NCBI RefSeq assembly: GCF_027594545.1
Contig: NZ_CP115160.1
Coordinates: 248,001 to 312,000 of the forward strand
Source of the DNA: Algoriphagus sp. TR-M9
Lineage (GTDB): Bacteria > Bacteroidota > Bacteroidia > Cytophagales > Cyclobacteriaceae
Direction of reading: 5' to 3'
Length of the DNA stretch: 64,000 nt
Positions 53,974 through 64,000 of this stretch are shown here, piece after piece. Under the pieces are notes generated by a model. That model was not told the DNA's origin. It saw only the letters and a program-made list of their open reading frames with translations, and searched no databases. The translations under genes were made by a program, and so were the position numbers. Numbering within the stretch: the stretch's first letter is position 1; each line of letters starts with the position of its first letter.

Positions 53974-56202
53974 GTGAAAAAGTATTTCATTTTCCTCATT
54001 TTTATTTATTTCACTTTTCAGCTAGAGGATGTAACCGGTCAAGCTAAAGTGGAAAAAGTTGATCCTTCCAAAATTCCAGCTAAAATCTCTTCCTTCAAAT
54101 CCCCTTTCGTTCCTGAATTCCCGGATAAAGATGAATTTCTAACAGAGTTATTTTTGGGTCTTCAAGACCAAAAATCAATTGATGAGCCAATTAATATTGG
54201 TAAAAGCTTAGTTTTTAAAAAGGATTTCGAAACTATTCCATTGACAAAACGTGAAGGAAAAATTTTTAGAGAAATAGAGATATCCTCTCCCAACTCAAAT
54301 ACTATGAGTGTAAATTTTAGTCATATAGAACTTTCAAAGAGTGGAGAGCTTTTCATAATTAATGATGAGGAATCCTATATTTTGGGGCCAATAATTTCTG
54401 AAGACGTCAATAGAATAAAGAATTTTGATCCAGGATTTATTCCAGGAGACGAGATTAGAATTTTATTGGTTGAGAATGAAAATGAGGGGTCTATTAGCAA
54501 AGTTGAAATTTCAAACATCGGTCACATAATTTATGACTTTTTTGGCGTACAAAAATTCGAAACATCAAAAATCGAGGGAACTAATTGTACTGGCTTTGGG
54601 TGTTCCGCCTCATGTTTACAGAATATTGCCTGTTTCACCAACATGAATTTAGAATCTAAAGCTGTTGCTCTAATTTCTTACACTGATAACTCTGACCCAA
54701 ATTTTCCAGGAATGGTAAGCTTAAGAGGTACTGGATATTTGGTCAATAATGGGGCACAAAATAAAAGAGCATTATTTTTGGCAATGATTCATGGAATTGG
54801 TGGTTATATGGTTCCAGATTTAAAATTTATTTTTCATTACAAGAGCCCTCAGTGTACTCCTACAACAACTGGATCGCAGATGTATTTTGTGCAAGGTGCT
54901 ACTCAACTTGGACTTGATGCGTCTAATGATTTAAGGTTTCTAGAATTATCTACTAATCCAGGAACTACCAGCGTTTTTACCAACAATCCCGTGTCTTATT
55001 TAGGATGGAGTATAATTAATGAAACAATCCCGACAATTTCCGGGATTCACCATCCCCTAGGCGATGTCCAGAAGTACATGTCAGGTGGCCCGACAACACC
55101 TTTCCAGTTAGTTGAGCCAGGTGTCAATTATGGAGTATGGAGGTATAAAGTATCAAATGGATTTCCAGAGACAATTAGCTCAGGGAGCCCTACCTTAAAC
55201 CAACAAAAAAGAGTAATTGGATCGCTATATGGTGCAGAATCTCCTCTCAATTGTTCAAATTTTACAACTTATAACGTTTATTCTGTCAGACTTAGTAGGT
55301 CATGGTCACTTTTGTGTCAGTATTTAGACCCGAATAATGAAGGTATTGTTGCAATTAATACGATAACCAGTACACCCGGAAGTAAAATTTTCCCTTCTGT
55401 TAATGGCCCTAATCTGGTTTGTAGCAGTTCAACTTTTACTTTGCAAAATGCACCTATAGATTTGTCAACAAGCTGGTCAATTATTCAGGGGGCTTCACTT
55501 TTATCTTCTCCCTCCTCAGGAACTGGCAAAAGCGCATTAGTATCTACTCTTAATTCACTTGTGTCGGGAGAGGTGAAAATTCGATTTTCGATTTCTGGAT
55601 TGTGTACTAGTAAAACGTATGATAAGGTTTTCTGGGTGGGCAAACCTGCCACCCCGATCATTCATACGCTGGATGTACACATGGATTTTCCACCGAACAG
55701 ATTTACGATATATATGAACCCCCCCGTTATTCATGGAGTCACCTCCTATAACTGGTATCTGGATGGAGTGATGCAGAGTTCCCACAGTTCATCTGCTACC
55801 TTTAACAGAAGAAGTCCCTATTGCGGAAGAACCTATTATGTAGAAGTGGAAGCAATCAATGCTTGTGGTACCTCGGTGAAAGGCTATTATTATGTAAGTG
55901 AACCTTCCTGTTTTACAGGGTATAGCCTGAGAATCTCACCGAATCCGGCTACCTCCGAAGTGGAAATCGCCGTGTTGGGAAGTCCAACTGATTACGGGGA
56001 CAAGGAGTTGGTTCAGCAGAAAGTGATCGTGGAGCAATCAGGTGAGCTTGTAATATATGACCGCCTCGGTAATCAGATGCATTCGCAGCAGATGAAATCG
56101 GGAAAGGTCACGATTGATGTCCAGCATCTCAAGCCGGGCACCTATGTGGTGAAGTATTTTTCCAATGAAGGTGCGGTAGAAGGTAAATTGCTTAAGCCTT
56201 AA
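53974..56202 (+). CDS. T9SS-exported trypsin-like serine protease-family protein
   Basis: 742 residues, GTG start. The signal peptide is residues 1-23. Residues 205-450 resemble the lysyl-endopeptidase type trypsin fold: GTGYLVNNG, FLAMIHG with H273, SNDLRFLEL with D319, IHHPLGD, and SSGSPTLNQQKRVIG with S403, so a catalytic triad is plausible. Around the His the usual ANHC is MIHG, so it may be divergent or inactive. Residues 480-640 are Ig/PKD-like, and the end (ISPNPATSEVEIAV to EGKLLKP) is a type A T9SS sorting domain. Sits between the DUF3467 gene and rpsL. Confidence 0.82.
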   Translation: MKKYFIFLIFIYFTFQLEDVTGQAKVEKVDPSKIPAKISSFKSPFVPEFPDKDEFLTELFLGLQDQKSIDEPINIGKSLVFKKDFETIPLTKREGKIFREIEISSPNSNTMSVNFSHIELSKSGELFIINDEESYILGPIISEDVNRIKNFDPGFIPGDEIRILLVENENEGSISKVEISNIGHIIYDFFGVQKFETSKIEGTNCTGFGCSASCLQNIACFTNMNLESKAVALISYTDNSDPNFPGMVSLRGTGYLVNNGAQNKRALFLAMIHGIGGYMVPDLKFIFHYKSPQCTPTTTGSQMYFVQGATQLGLDASNDLRFLELSTNPGTTSVFTNNPVSYLGWSIINETIPTISGIHHPLGDVQKYMSGGPTTPFQLVEPGVNYGVWRYKVSNGFPETISSGSPTLNQQKRVIGSLYGAESPLNCSNFTTYNVYSVRLSRSWSLLCQYLDPNNEGIVAINTITSTPGSKIFPSVNGPNLVCSSSTFTLQNAPIDLSTSWSIIQGASLLSSPSSGTGKSALVSTLNSLVSGEVKIRFSISGLCTSKTYDKVFWVGKPATPIIHTLDVHMDFPPNRFTIYMNPPVIHGVTSYNWYLDGVMQSSHSSSATFNRRSPYCGRTYYVEVEAINACGTSVKGYYYVSEPSCFTGYSLRISPNPATSEVEIAVLGSPTDYGDKELVQQKVIVEQSGELVIYDRLGNQMHSQQMKSGKVTIDVQHLKPGTYVVKYFSNEGAVEGKLLKP

Positions 56203-56360
56203 TCCATTCCTCTTCTAAAAGGAGAATACAGTCAAATCCCCCAGTATTTAAAAAGTACTGGGGGATTGTCTTTTAGTATGCTATCTATACTTTTATTTGA
56301 CTTGCATTCTGGATAGCCAGCACGGGATGTTGAAGGCTAACAAAAATATAACTGCTTAGT

Positions 56361-56391
56361 TTTGTTACTCTTATTACTTTGATTACCTTTG
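56361..56391 (+). promoter_or_regulatory. Promoter of the rpsL operon
   Basis: TTTG at 56361-56364, exactly 19 bases, TACCTTTG at 56384-56391: a perfect Bacteroidota promoter about 48 bases before the rpsL ATG. Confidence 0.85.
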
Positions 56392-56438
56392 CAGTCCAAA
56401 ATTTAACAGTTTACAGGAAAACTAAATTTTATCAGTTA

Positions 56439-56822
56439 ATGCCTACTATTCAACAGTTAGTAAGAAAAGGTAGAACTACACTGGAAACCAAATCAAAATC
56501 AAGAGCTTTGGATGCATGTCCTCAGCGAAGAGGAGTTTGTACCAGAGTATATACTACCACCCCGAAGAAGCCTAACTCAGCAATGAGAAAAGTGGCCAGG
56601 GTGAGATTGACAAATGGAAAAGAAGTGAATGCTTACATTCCAGGTGAAGGTCATAATCTACAAGAGCACTCTATCGTCTTGATCAGAGGTGGTCGTGTGA
56701 AAGATCTTCCGGGTGTGAGATATCACATCATCCGAGGTGCACTAGATACCGCAGGAGTAAAAGACCGTAAACAAGGTCGCTCTAAGTATGGTGCTAAAAG
56801 GCCGAAAGCGGCAAAGAAATAA
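56439..56822 (+). CDS. rpsL: 30S ribosomal protein S12
   Basis: 128 residues from ATG 56439 ([12 protein letters not shown]); the frame is open 20 codons upstream, but that part overlaps the promoter and is unlike S12. The decoding-centre motifs [16 protein letters not shown] and [13 protein letters not shown] have the residues of streptomycin-sensitive S12 (K in TPKKPNS). First gene of the str operon. Confidence 0.98.
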   Translation: MPTIQQLVRKGRTTLETKSKSRALDACPQRRGVCTRVYTTTPKKPNSAMRKVARVRLTNGKEVNAYIPGEGHNLQEHSIVLIRGGRVKDLPGVRYHIIRGALDTAGVKDRKQGRSKYGAKRPKAAKK

Positions 56823-56844
56823 TACTTTATAACATTTAGAAAAA

Positions 56845-57312
56845 ATGAGAAAAGCGAAACCAAAGAAGAGATATATTCTTCCTGATCCCAAGTTCAACGA
56901 TACCTTGGTGACCAAGTTTGTGAACTGTCTTATGGTAGATGGGAAGAAGAGTATTGCTTACAGAATTTTCTACGATGCAGTAGAAAAAGTTGAGGAAAAA
57001 GTAGGTGAGAATGGTCTTGAAGTTTGGAAAAAAGCGCTTAACAATATTGCTCCATCCGTAGAGGTGAAGAGTCGTAGAGTTGGTGGTGCTACGTTCCAGG
57101 TTCCAATGGAAGTTCGTCCGGAAAGAAAATTGTCTCTAGGTATCAAGTGGATGATCACTTACGCCAGAAGAAGAGGTGAGAAGACTATGATGGATAGACT
57201 TGCAGGTGAGATCATCGCTGCTAGCAAAGGTGAAGGTGCCGGCGTAAAGAAGAAAGATGATACCCACAGAATGGCCGAGGCAAACAAAGCATTCTCCCAC
57301 TTTAGATTTTAA
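56845..57312 (+). CDS. rpsG: 30S ribosomal protein S7
   Basis: 155 residues; nucleates the 30S head. Typical start [17 protein letters not shown] and the motif [20 protein letters not shown]. Between rpsL and fusA as usual. Confidence 0.99.
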   Translation: MRKAKPKKRYILPDPKFNDTLVTKFVNCLMVDGKKSIAYRIFYDAVEKVEEKVGENGLEVWKKALNNIAPSVEVKSRRVGGATFQVPMEVRPERKLSLGIKWMITYARRRGEKTMMDRLAGEIIAASKGEGAGVKKKDDTHRMAEANKAFSHFRF

Positions 57313-57317
57313 TTAGG

Positions 57318-59438
57318 ATGGCAAGAGACTTAAAATACACCAGAAACATCGGTATCGCCGCTCATATCGATGCTGGTAAGACTACAACTACTGAGCGTAT
57401 CCTTTTTTATTCCGGAGTTTCCCATAAAATAGGGGAGGTGCACGATGGTGCAGCCACTATGGACTGGATGGCACAGGAGCAAGAGCGTGGGATCACCATT
57501 ACCTCTGCTGCTACCACAGTTTTCTGGAACTACCGCGATCAGAAATATCAAATTAACATCATCGATACTCCGGGTCACGTGGACTTTACCGTAGAGGTAA
57601 ACCGTTCCCTAAGAGTATTGGATGGTTTAGTTTTCCTATTCAGTGCTGTGGATGGTGTTGAGCCACAGTCTGAGACTAACTGGCGATTAGCTGATAATTA
57701 TAAAGTAGCCCGTATCGGATTCGTTAACAAAATGGACCGTGCCGGCGCTAACTTCCTGGAAGTTTGTAAGCAGGTGAAGGAAATGCTGGGTAGCTATGCG
57801 GTACCATTGCAGCTTCCTATCGGTGCTGAAGACAGATTCCGTGGAGTGGTTGATTTGATCAATAACCGCGCGATCGTATGGAACGAGGAAGACTTCGGGA
57901 TGACCTTCTCAGAAGTGCCTATTCCAGAAGACATGGAAGATGATGTAGCGCAGTGGAGAGAGCACTTGCTTGAAGCTGTAGCAGACTACGATGAATCATT
58001 GATGGAGAAATTCTTCGATGATCCGGAGTCTATCTCTGAAGAAGAGATTTTGACTGCTTTGAGAAAAGCAGTGATTGACATGAAGATCGTACCAATGGTA
58101 TGTGGATCCTCATTCAAAAACAAAGGGGTGCAGACCATGCTTGACCTCGTGATGGAATTGCTTCCTTCTCCTATGGACAAGGACGATATCATTGCTACGG
58201 CTCTAGATGATGAAGATCAAAAAGTGGCTATCTCTCCAAATGAGGACGAGCCATTCGCAGGTCTTGCGTTTAAGATTGCCACTGACCCATTCGTAGGTAG
58301 ACTTTGTTTCGTGAGAGCCTATTCCGGAAGACTGGACTCTGGTTCTTATGTATTCAACAGCCGATCTGGCAATAAAGAGCGTATCTCCAGAGTATTCCAA
58401 ATGCATGCCAATAAGCAAAACCAAATCGATGCCCTAAGAGCAGGAGATATTGGAGCTGTGGTAGGCTTTAAGGATATCAAGACAGGAGATACCCTTTGTA
58501 GCGAAAGCCGCAAAGTAGTATTGGAATCTATGATCTTCCCTGAGCCTGTGATTGGATACGCTATTGAGCCAAAGACTCAAGCAGACGTAGACAAACTGGG
58601 TATGGCAATCGCCAAACTTATTGAAGAAGATCCTACACTTCAGGTGAATACTGACCACGAAACAGGACAGACTATCTTGAGAGGTATGGGTGAGCTTCAC
58701 TTGGATATCATCATTGACCGTCTGAAGAGAGAGTTCAAGGTTGAAATCAACCAAGGTGCTCCTCAGGTTGCTTATAAGGAAGCATTGTTTGGCTCTGTAG
58801 AGCACAAAGAAGTTTACAAAAAGCAGACAGGTGGTAAAGGTAAATTTGCAGATATCGTATTTGAAATCGGACCGAAAGAAGCAGATCCAGAGACTGGAGA
58901 AATCAAGCCAGGACTTGAATTTGTCAATGGTATCGTAGGTGGTGTGATTCCAAAAGAATTCATTCCTTCTATTCAGAAAGGTTTTGCCGAGGCGATGAAC
59001 AATGGTCCATTGGCAGGTTACCCTATCGAAGCGATGAAGGTGAGATTGTTCCACGGATCCTTCCACGATGTCGATTCAGATGCACTTTCTTTTGAACTTG
59101 CTGCTAGAATCGGTTTCAAAGAAGCTGCTAAGAAATGTAAACCACAGCTACTAGAGCCGATCATGGCAGTAGATGTAGTTGCTCCTGACGAATATACCGG
59201 TCCTATCACCGGTGATTTGAACAGAAGAAGAGGTTTGATGAAAGGGATGGATACCAAGGGTACTTCCTCTGTAATCAAGGCGTCAGTGCCATTGTCTGAG
59301 TTGTTCGGTTATATTACAGACCTTAGAACAATCTCTTCTGGTAGAGCAACAGCTTCACTGACATTCTCACACTACGAGCCAGTGCCTAACAACATTGCCG
59401 AAGGTGTAATTGCTAACGTAAAAGGTCAGAAGGACTAA
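57318..59438 (+). CDS. fusA: Elongation factor G
   Basis: 706 residues; GTPase that drives translocation and, with RRF, ribosome recycling. P-loop [10 protein letters not shown] near 15-24, then [32 protein letters not shown] and [10 protein letters not shown]. Starts five bases after rpsG. Confidence 0.99.
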   Translation: MARDLKYTRNIGIAAHIDAGKTTTTERILFYSGVSHKIGEVHDGAATMDWMAQEQERGITITSAATTVFWNYRDQKYQINIIDTPGHVDFTVEVNRSLRVLDGLVFLFSAVDGVEPQSETNWRLADNYKVARIGFVNKMDRAGANFLEVCKQVKEMLGSYAVPLQLPIGAEDRFRGVVDLINNRAIVWNEEDFGMTFSEVPIPEDMEDDVAQWREHLLEAVADYDESLMEKFFDDPESISEEEILTALRKAVIDMKIVPMVCGSSFKNKGVQTMLDLVMELLPSPMDKDDIIATALDDEDQKVAISPNEDEPFAGLAFKIATDPFVGRLCFVRAYSGRLDSGSYVFNSRSGNKERISRVFQMHANKQNQIDALRAGDIGAVVGFKDIKTGDTLCSESRKVVLESMIFPEPVIGYAIEPKTQADVDKLGMAIAKLIEEDPTLQVNTDHETGQTILRGMGELHLDIIIDRLKREFKVEINQGAPQVAYKEALFGSVEHKEVYKKQTGGKGKFADIVFEIGPKEADPETGEIKPGLEFVNGIVGGVIPKEFIPSIQKGFAEAMNNGPLAGYPIEAMKVRLFHGSFHDVDSDALSFELAARIGFKEAAKKCKPQLLEPIMAVDVVAPDEYTGPITGDLNRRRGLMKGMDTKGTSSVIKASVPLSELFGYITDLRTISSGRATASLTFSHYEPVPNNIAEGVIANVKGQKD

Positions 59439-59450
59439 ATAATATTTGCG

Positions 59451-59756
59451 ATGAATCAGAAAATCAGAATAAAACTAAAATCATACGATCATAGCCTGGT
59501 GGATAAGTCATCAGAGAAGATCGTAAAGGCTGTGAAAGCCACTGGCGCAGTAGTAGTAGGGCCAATTCCATTGCCTACTAAAAAAGAGAAATTCACGGTG
59601 TTGAAGTCTCCTCACGTCAGCAAGAAAGCTAGAGATCAGTACCAGCTTTGTACATACAAGAGACTGGTAGATATCTACTCTAATTCCTCAAAGACAGTGG
59701 ATGCATTGATGAAAATCGAGCTTCCTAGTGGAGTAGATGTAGAGATCAAAGTTTGA
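59451..59756 (+). CDS. rpsJ: 30S ribosomal protein S10
   Basis: 101 residues. Typical [17 protein letters not shown] and [16 protein letters not shown] motifs. It is the last gene of the str-type transcript: a strong terminator follows it, and the rest of the S10 cluster has its own promoter. Confidence 0.98.
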   Translation: MNQKIRIKLKSYDHSLVDKSSEKIVKAVKATGAVVVGPIPLPTKKEKFTVLKSPHVSKKARDQYQLCTYKRLVDIYSNSSKTVDALMKIELPSGVDVEIKV

Positions 59757-59777
59757 TCTAAACAGGGATATAGATAC

Positions 59778-59810
59778 AAAAGACCTGCTCATTTCAGCAG
59801 GTCTTTTTTT
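59778..59810 (+). terminator. Terminator between rpsJ and rplC
   Basis: AGACCTGCT (59781-59789) and AGCAGGTCT (59796-59804) with a six-base loop, preceded by an A run and followed by T's. It separates S10 from L3, genes that are usually contiguous. Confidence 0.92.
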
Positions 59811-59912
59811 TGAATCAGTAGAAACCTGGCAAGCTGAGGGACTTTGTCCCCTGTAAATGCCTGAGTCACAATTGAAAAATTTGTGATTTAAGTTAAAATT
59901 TAGGATATGGGA

Positions 59913-59943
59913 TTTGTTGCAGAATTTAATTTCAGTAACTTTG
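59913..59943 (+). promoter_or_regulatory. Promoter of the rplC operon
   Basis: TTTG at 59913-59916, exactly 19 bases, TAACTTTG at 59936-59943. Perfect consensus. The leader before rplC is about 55-60 bases long. Confidence 0.85.
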
Positions 59944-60006
59944 CAGTCCTTTAAAAGGAGCCCCAAGTCATAAATGCTTGTGGGTTATTATATTATCTTA
60001 TAAAAG

Positions 60007-60639
60007 ATGTCTGGTATAATAGGTAAAAAAGTAGGAATGACTAGCATTTTCAGTGCCGATGGACGTAACGTCGCATGCACGCTAATAGAAGCTGGTCCTT
60101 GCGTAGTGACGCAAGTAAAAAACGTTGAAACAGACGGGTACAACGCAGTGCAGTTGGGTTATGGTGAGCGTAAAGAGAAAAATACGCCTAAGCCATTGAT
60201 CGGTCACTTTAAAAAGGCCGGTACTACCCCTAAGCACAAAGTTGTTGAGTTCAGAGAATTCCGGGTCGAGTTTGAAGGCCAGGTAGATCTAGGAGCTACT
60301 GTGAAGGCTGGTGAAGTGTTTGTCGAAGGTGACTTCGTAGATGCTATCGGAACTTCAAAAGGTAAAGGATTCCAAGGTGTAGTAAAGCGTCATGGTTTTG
60401 CAGGTGTGGGTGGTTCCACTCACGGTCAGCACAACAGGCAGAGACACCCGGGTTCAATTGGTGCGTGTTCTTGGCCGTCCAGAGTATTCAAAGGAATGAG
60501 AATGGCAGGTAGAACAGGCGGGGACAGAGTAAAAGTGATCAACCTAAGAGTGTTGAAAATCTATCCAGAGAAAAACCTATTGTTGGTTTCTGGTTCTGTA
60601 CCTGGTCCAAAAAATTCTTTCGTTATTCTAGAGAAGTAA
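60007..60639 (+). CDS. rplC: 50S ribosomal protein L3
   Basis: 210 residues. Family features are [20 protein letters not shown] at the start and the long loop [20 protein letters not shown] followed by [12 protein letters not shown], which reaches the peptidyl-transferase centre. Opens the second S10-cluster transcript. Confidence 0.99.
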   Translation: MSGIIGKKVGMTSIFSADGRNVACTLIEAGPCVVTQVKNVETDGYNAVQLGYGERKEKNTPKPLIGHFKKAGTTPKHKVVEFREFRVEFEGQVDLGATVKAGEVFVEGDFVDAIGTSKGKGFQGVVKRHGFAGVGGSTHGQHNRQRHPGSIGACSWPSRVFKGMRMAGRTGGDRVKVINLRVLKIYPEKNLLLVSGSVPGPKNSFVILEK

Positions 60640-60642
60640 GCC

Positions 60643-61272
60643 ATGGAATTAGCAGTAATTAATCAAAAAGGAGAAGACACAGGTAGAAAGATCAGCTTGT
60701 CTGATGAGATCTTCGCGATCGAACCAAACGATCATGCGATCTACCTTGATGTAAAGCAGTACTTGGCTAACCAAAGACAGGGGACGCACAAGTCTAAAGA
60801 GAGAAATGAGATAGCTGGCTCTACTAAAAAGATCAAAAAGCAAAAGGGTACAGGTAGTGCTCGTGCTGGATCTATCAAGTCGCCACTATTCCGAGGAGGA
60901 GGAAGAGTATTTGGCCCACAGCCAAGAGACTATTCTTTCAAATTGAATAAAAAGGTAAAACAACTAGCTAGAAAATCTGCACTTGCATATAAAGTGAAAG
61001 AAAACAGCCTATCAGTTTTGGAGAATGTGTCATTCGACTCTCCAAAGACCAAGAGCTACCTAGCTATGCTTAACGGACTGTCTCTTGGTGACAAGAAGAC
61101 ACTTTTGGTTCTTCCAGAAGAGAATACTAACGTGTTCCTTTCCAGCAGAAACCTACCAAAGGCAAAAGTTGTGACTGTAAATGATGTAAATACTTACCAG
61201 GTTCTTCATGCTGATCACCTAGTGATCTGCGAAGGTTCAGTAAGTAAGTTGGAAACCATTTTAGCGAAATAA
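60643..61272 (+). CDS. rplD: 50S ribosomal protein L4
   Basis: 209 residues. Extended loop with [20 protein letters not shown] and [17 protein letters not shown] lining the exit tunnel. Starts three bases after rplC. Confidence 0.99.
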   Translation: MELAVINQKGEDTGRKISLSDEIFAIEPNDHAIYLDVKQYLANQRQGTHKSKERNEIAGSTKKIKKQKGTGSARAGSIKSPLFRGGGRVFGPQPRDYSFKLNKKVKQLARKSALAYKVKENSLSVLENVSFDSPKTKSYLAMLNGLSLGDKKTLLVLPEENTNVFLSSRNLPKAKVVTVNDVNTYQVLHADHLVICEGSVSKLETILAK

Positions 61273-61276
61273 GACA

Positions 61277-61564
61277 ATGGATATTCTAAAGCAGCCTTTG
61301 ATTACAGAAAAGATTTCTGCCATGAACGAAAGAGGCGTTTATGGATTCATCGTAGAAAAAACTGCGAAGAAACCGGAAATCAAAAACGCTGTAGAAAAAA
61401 CGTATGGTGTGAAAGTGGTATCAATCAGAACCATCAGATATGCAGCAAAGCATAAATCTAGATACACCAAATCTAAAGTGGTTTCAGGCTTTACCAATGC
61501 TTTCAAGAAAGCAATCGTGCAAGTAGCCGATGGTGAAGTGATTGATTTTTACGGAGAAATTTAA
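61277..61564 (+). CDS. rplW: 50S ribosomal protein L23
   Basis: 95 residues; exit-tunnel rim protein that docks SRP and trigger factor. Begins ILKQPLITEKISAMNERGVY; contains AVEKTYGVKVVSIRTI. Four bases after rplD. Confidence 0.98.
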   Translation: MDILKQPLITEKISAMNERGVYGFIVEKTAKKPEIKNAVEKTYGVKVVSIRTIRYAAKHKSRYTKSKVVSGFTNAFKKAIVQVADGEVIDFYGEI

Positions 61565-61577
61565 TTGAATCAATATC

Positions 61578-62402
61578 ATGGCAATTAAAAAGTTGAAGCC
61601 TGTAACTCCAGGGACAAGATTCAGAGTAGCGCCAGCGTTTGACGAGATCACCACGTCAAAGCCGGAAAAATCTCTACTTGCTCCTAACAAGAAGTCAGGT
61701 GGACGAAACAATGAAGGTAGAATGACAGCCCGATATATCGGTGGCGGTCATAAGAGAAGACTCAGAATAGTAGACTTCAAGAGAAATAAGTTTGGTGTAC
61801 CGGCGACTGTAAAGTCCATCGAGTATGATCCAAACAGAACGGCACGTCTAGCCCTACTTTATTACGCTGACGGAGCTAAGACCTACATTATCGCCCCGGA
61901 AGGTTTGTCAGTAGGGCAAACAGTGATTTCCGGTGAGCAAGTTGCTCCAGAAGTGGGCAACGCGATGCCAATAGCAAATATTCCAATGGGTACTATAGTA
62001 CACTGCTTGGAATTGAAGCCAGGTAAAGGTGCCGCAATGGTAAGAAGTGCAGGAGGATATGCGCAGATCGTAGCCCGAGACGGCAAATACGTGACCGTAA
62101 AACTTCCTTCTGGTGAGATGAGACTTATACTTGGTACTTGTATGGCCACTATTGGGACAGTTTCCAATGGAGATCATATGAACGTAGTATTGGGTAAAGC
62201 TGGTCGTAAGAGATGGCTCGGAACAAGACCTCGCGTAAGAGGTGTTGCGATGAACCCGGTAGATCACCCAATGGGTGGTGGTGAAGGTAGATCCTCTGGA
62301 GGACACCCTAGATCCCGCAAAGGTCTATTGTCCAAAGGTAAGAAGACCAGATCACCTAAAAAGTATTCAAACAAGTTCATCGTAAGCAAAAGATCTAAAT
62401 AA
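61578..62402 (+). CDS. rplB: 50S ribosomal protein L2
   Basis: 274 residues. Motifs [20 protein letters not shown] and the highly conserved C-terminal [20 protein letters not shown] with its functional His. Confidence 0.99.
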   Translation: MAIKKLKPVTPGTRFRVAPAFDEITTSKPEKSLLAPNKKSGGRNNEGRMTARYIGGGHKRRLRIVDFKRNKFGVPATVKSIEYDPNRTARLALLYYADGAKTYIIAPEGLSVGQTVISGEQVAPEVGNAMPIANIPMGTIVHCLELKPGKGAAMVRSAGGYAQIVARDGKYVTVKLPSGEMRLILGTCMATIGTVSNGDHMNVVLGKAGRKRWLGTRPRVRGVAMNPVDHPMGGGEGRSSGGHPRSRKGLLSKGKKTRSPKKYSNKFIVSKRSK

Positions 62403-62404
62403 TT

Positions 62405-62683
62405 ATGGCACGTTCATTAAAAAAAGGTCCTTATATCGAGCACCATCTGGTAAAGAAAGTGGATGCTCAGAACGAATCAGGCAAGAAGTCAGTAATCAAG
62501 ACTTGGTCAAGAAAATCAATGATTTCTCCGGATTTCGTAGGACATACCTTCGCTGTGCATAATGGTAATAAGTTTATTCCGGTATTTGTCACAGATAACA
62601 TGGTAGGTCATAAGCTAGGTGAATTTGCTCCTACCAGAAATTTCAGAGGCCACATTGCCAAAAAAGATAAAGGAAAGAGATAA
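62405..62683 (+). CDS. rpsS: 30S ribosomal protein S19
   Basis: 92 residues. [19 protein letters not shown] start, [20 protein letters not shown] core and [10 protein letters not shown] near the end. Two bases after rplB. Confidence 0.99.
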   Translation: MARSLKKGPYIEHHLVKKVDAQNESGKKSVIKTWSRKSMISPDFVGHTFAVHNGNKFIPVFVTDNMVGHKLGEFAPTRNFRGHIAKKDKGKR

Positions 62684-62685
62684 TC

Positions 62686-63078
62686 ATGGAAGCATTAGCA
62701 AAATTAAATAATGTCCCTACCTCTCCGCGTAAGATGCGCCTTGTGGCTGACCTTGTCAGAGGCAAGAGAGTAGGATTGGCACTTAGCATTTTGAAGTTTA
62801 CTCCTAATCATGGAGCAATCAGACTTGAAAAATTGCTGCTTTCTGCTGTAGCCAACTGGCAAGCAAAGAATCCTGACGCCAAGCTAGAAGAAGCGGACCT
62901 ATTCATCAAAACCATCATGGTAGATGAAGGAAGATCTCTGAAGAGATTGAGACCAGCTCCTCAAGGCCGAGGCCACAGAATCCGTAAAAGATCAAATCAT
63001 GTAACGCTGATCGTAGATTCGTTCAACGACGAGGCAGTTACCGCTGATGTAGTAGAAACAAACGAAAAGGCAAATTAA
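62686..63078 (+). CDS. rplV: 50S ribosomal protein L22
   Basis: 130 residues. The tunnel hairpin region [20 protein letters not shown] and the early [17 protein letters not shown] are typical. Two bases after rpsS. Confidence 0.98.
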   Translation: MEALAKLNNVPTSPRKMRLVADLVRGKRVGLALSILKFTPNHGAIRLEKLLLSAVANWQAKNPDAKLEEADLFIKTIMVDEGRSLKRLRPAPQGRGHRIRKRSNHVTLIVDSFNDEAVTADVVETNEKAN

Positions 63079-63087
63079 GAACAGACT

Positions 63088-63819
63088 ATGGGACAAAAGA
63101 TCAACCCAATAGGATTTAGACTTGGTGTAGTCAAAGGCTGGGATTCCAACTGGTATGGTGGGAAAGACTTTGCTGAGAAACTTCACGAAGATCAGAAAAT
63201 CCGTAAGTACGTCCTTGCCAGAATTCCTAAGGGAGGTATTTCTAAAGTGATTATCGAGCGTACGCTGAAGAGAATCACACTTACGATTCATACTGCCCGT
63301 CCAGGTGTTGTTATTGGTAAAGGTGGAGCCGAAGTAGATAAGCTGAAAGAAGAGTTGAAAAATATCACTAAGAAAGATATTCAGATCAACATCTTCGAAA
63401 TCAAACGTCCTGAACTGGATGCGAAATTGGTAGGTGAATCTATCGCTCAGCAGCTTCAAGCTAGAATTTCTTTCAGAAGAGCTATGAAGCAAGCGATTGC
63501 CGCTTCCATGAGAGTAGGAGCTGAAGGGATTAAAGTTAAACTTTCTGGTCGTCTAGGTGGAGCCGAAATGGCCCGCTCAGAAATGTACAAAGAAGGAAGA
63601 ATTCCTCTTCACACTTTGAGAGCAGATATCGATTACGCACTTTCCGAAGCCCTTACGGTCTATGGAATCATCGGAATCAAAGTCTGGATCTTCAAAGGAG
63701 AAGTGTACGGGAAGAGAGATCTTTCTCCAAATCAGGGTGCCGGAAACGAAGGAAAAGGTTCTAGAAACTCCGGTCCTAAGAGAAACGACGGTCCAAGACG
63801 AAGAAAAAGAAATAACTAA
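63088..63819 (+). CDS. rpsC: 30S ribosomal protein S3
   Basis: 243 residues. [14 protein letters not shown] start, KH domain with [20 protein letters not shown], and the central helix [20 protein letters not shown]. The last 30 residues form a Gly/Asn/Arg/Lys-rich tail ([20 protein letters not shown]). Confidence 0.98.
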   Translation: MGQKINPIGFRLGVVKGWDSNWYGGKDFAEKLHEDQKIRKYVLARIPKGGISKVIIERTLKRITLTIHTARPGVVIGKGGAEVDKLKEELKNITKKDIQINIFEIKRPELDAKLVGESIAQQLQARISFRRAMKQAIAASMRVGAEGIKVKLSGRLGGAEMARSEMYKEGRIPLHTLRADIDYALSEALTVYGIIGIKVWIFKGEVYGKRDLSPNQGAGNEGKGSRNSGPKRNDGPRRRKRNN

Positions 63820-63842
63820 TTTTCACCCTTAAGTGAGAACTC

Positions 63843-64000
63843 ATGTTACAGCCAAAAAGAACTAAATATAGGAAAATGCAAAAGGGCCGTATCAAAGGCA
63901 TTGCACAGAGAGGGCATACGCTTTCTTTTGGCAACTTTGGTATCAAGTCCCTGGAGCCAGGATGGATTACATCCCGTCAGATCGAGGCAGCTCGTATCGC
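63843..64000 (+). CDS. rplP: 50S ribosomal protein L16, C-terminus outside window
   Basis: The first 52 codons only. [19 protein letters not shown] and the block [20 protein letters not shown] identify L16, which occupies this position after rpsC. It is cut by the window edge at about 40 percent of its usual length. Confidence 0.97.
   Translation, partial: MLQPKRTKYRKMQKGRIKGIAQRGHTLSFGNFGIKSLEPGWITSRQIEAARI

Noticed and set aside
58434..59066. 210-codon frame antisense to fusA
   Set aside because: A long antisense frame is expected inside a highly biased gene; its composition (Phe, Ser, Cys, Leu-rich) is not protein-like.

Overview
The window looks like chromosome from a member of the Bacteroidota, probably order Cytophagales and close to Cyclobacteriaceae (Algoriphagus-like). 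This rests on several features. Promoters have the form TTTG-N19-TAnnTTTG. Most starts lack a Shine-Dalgarno sequence. There is a type IX secretion (T9SS) C-terminal domain, and there are DUF4290, DUF5686, DUF3467 and FG-GAP/CRTAC1 proteins and many small lipoproteins. The genus is inferred from family content and was not tested by comparison.

Layout. 1-5.2 kb (minus strand): murA (cut by the window edge), a DUF4290 protein, a UvrD/PcrA helicase and an LpxL-type acyltransferase. 5.3-7.4 kb: an ECF sigma factor, its probable anti-sigma factor, gmk and nadD. 7.4-12.2 kb: an A+T-rich accessory island with a cysteine-rich secreted peptide, a beta-propeller lipoprotein, a stray second copy of the 3' end of nadD, a toxin-like lipoprotein, a small membrane protein, a decayed IS1595-family element and the C-terminal stub of another propeller protein. 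12.2-20.6 kb: a GH15 glucoamylase/trehalase-like enzyme, a peptidoglycan amidase lipoprotein, an IscA-like protein and a run of plus-strand housekeeping genes up to dtd and a double-ABC ATPase. 20.7-26.1 kb (minus): a UPF0175/DUF3368 toxin-antitoxin pair, a beta-helix protein, an alpha-CTD-like protein and a fused trehalose-6-phosphate synthase/phosphatase. 26.2-31.1 kb (minus): a vanadium haloperoxidase-like lipoprotein with a giant FG-GAP lipoprotein. 31.3-38.7 kb: a DUF5686 outer-membrane protein, frr, pyrH, a biotin carrier-like protein and an M1 aminopeptidase.

38.7-64 kb is the core expression region: tRNA-Tyr, tRNA-Gly, tRNA-Thr, tuf, tRNA-Trp, secE, nusG, rplK, rplA, rplJ, rplL, rpoB, rpoC, then rpsL, rpsG, fusA, rpsJ and the S10 ribosomal-protein cluster up to rplP, which is cut by the window edge. 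It is punctuated by three well-formed Bacteroidota promoters and several strong hairpin terminators. Between the DUF3467 gene and rpsL sits a second A+T-rich accessory module: a lipoprotein and a T9SS-exported serine-protease-like protein.

Main points of interest. The 7.4-12.0 kb island couples a secreted Cys-rich peptide to a propeller lipoprotein through an intervening hairpin, and is bordered by a duplicated nadD 3' end whose differences are all synonymous. MurA has Asp in place of the fosfomycin-target Cys. A short repeat family with conserved ends occurs at 4.1 and 23.4 kb. The double-ABC protein appears able to form only one complete ATP site. The T9SS gene near 55.6 kb shows a change of base composition inside the reading frame.
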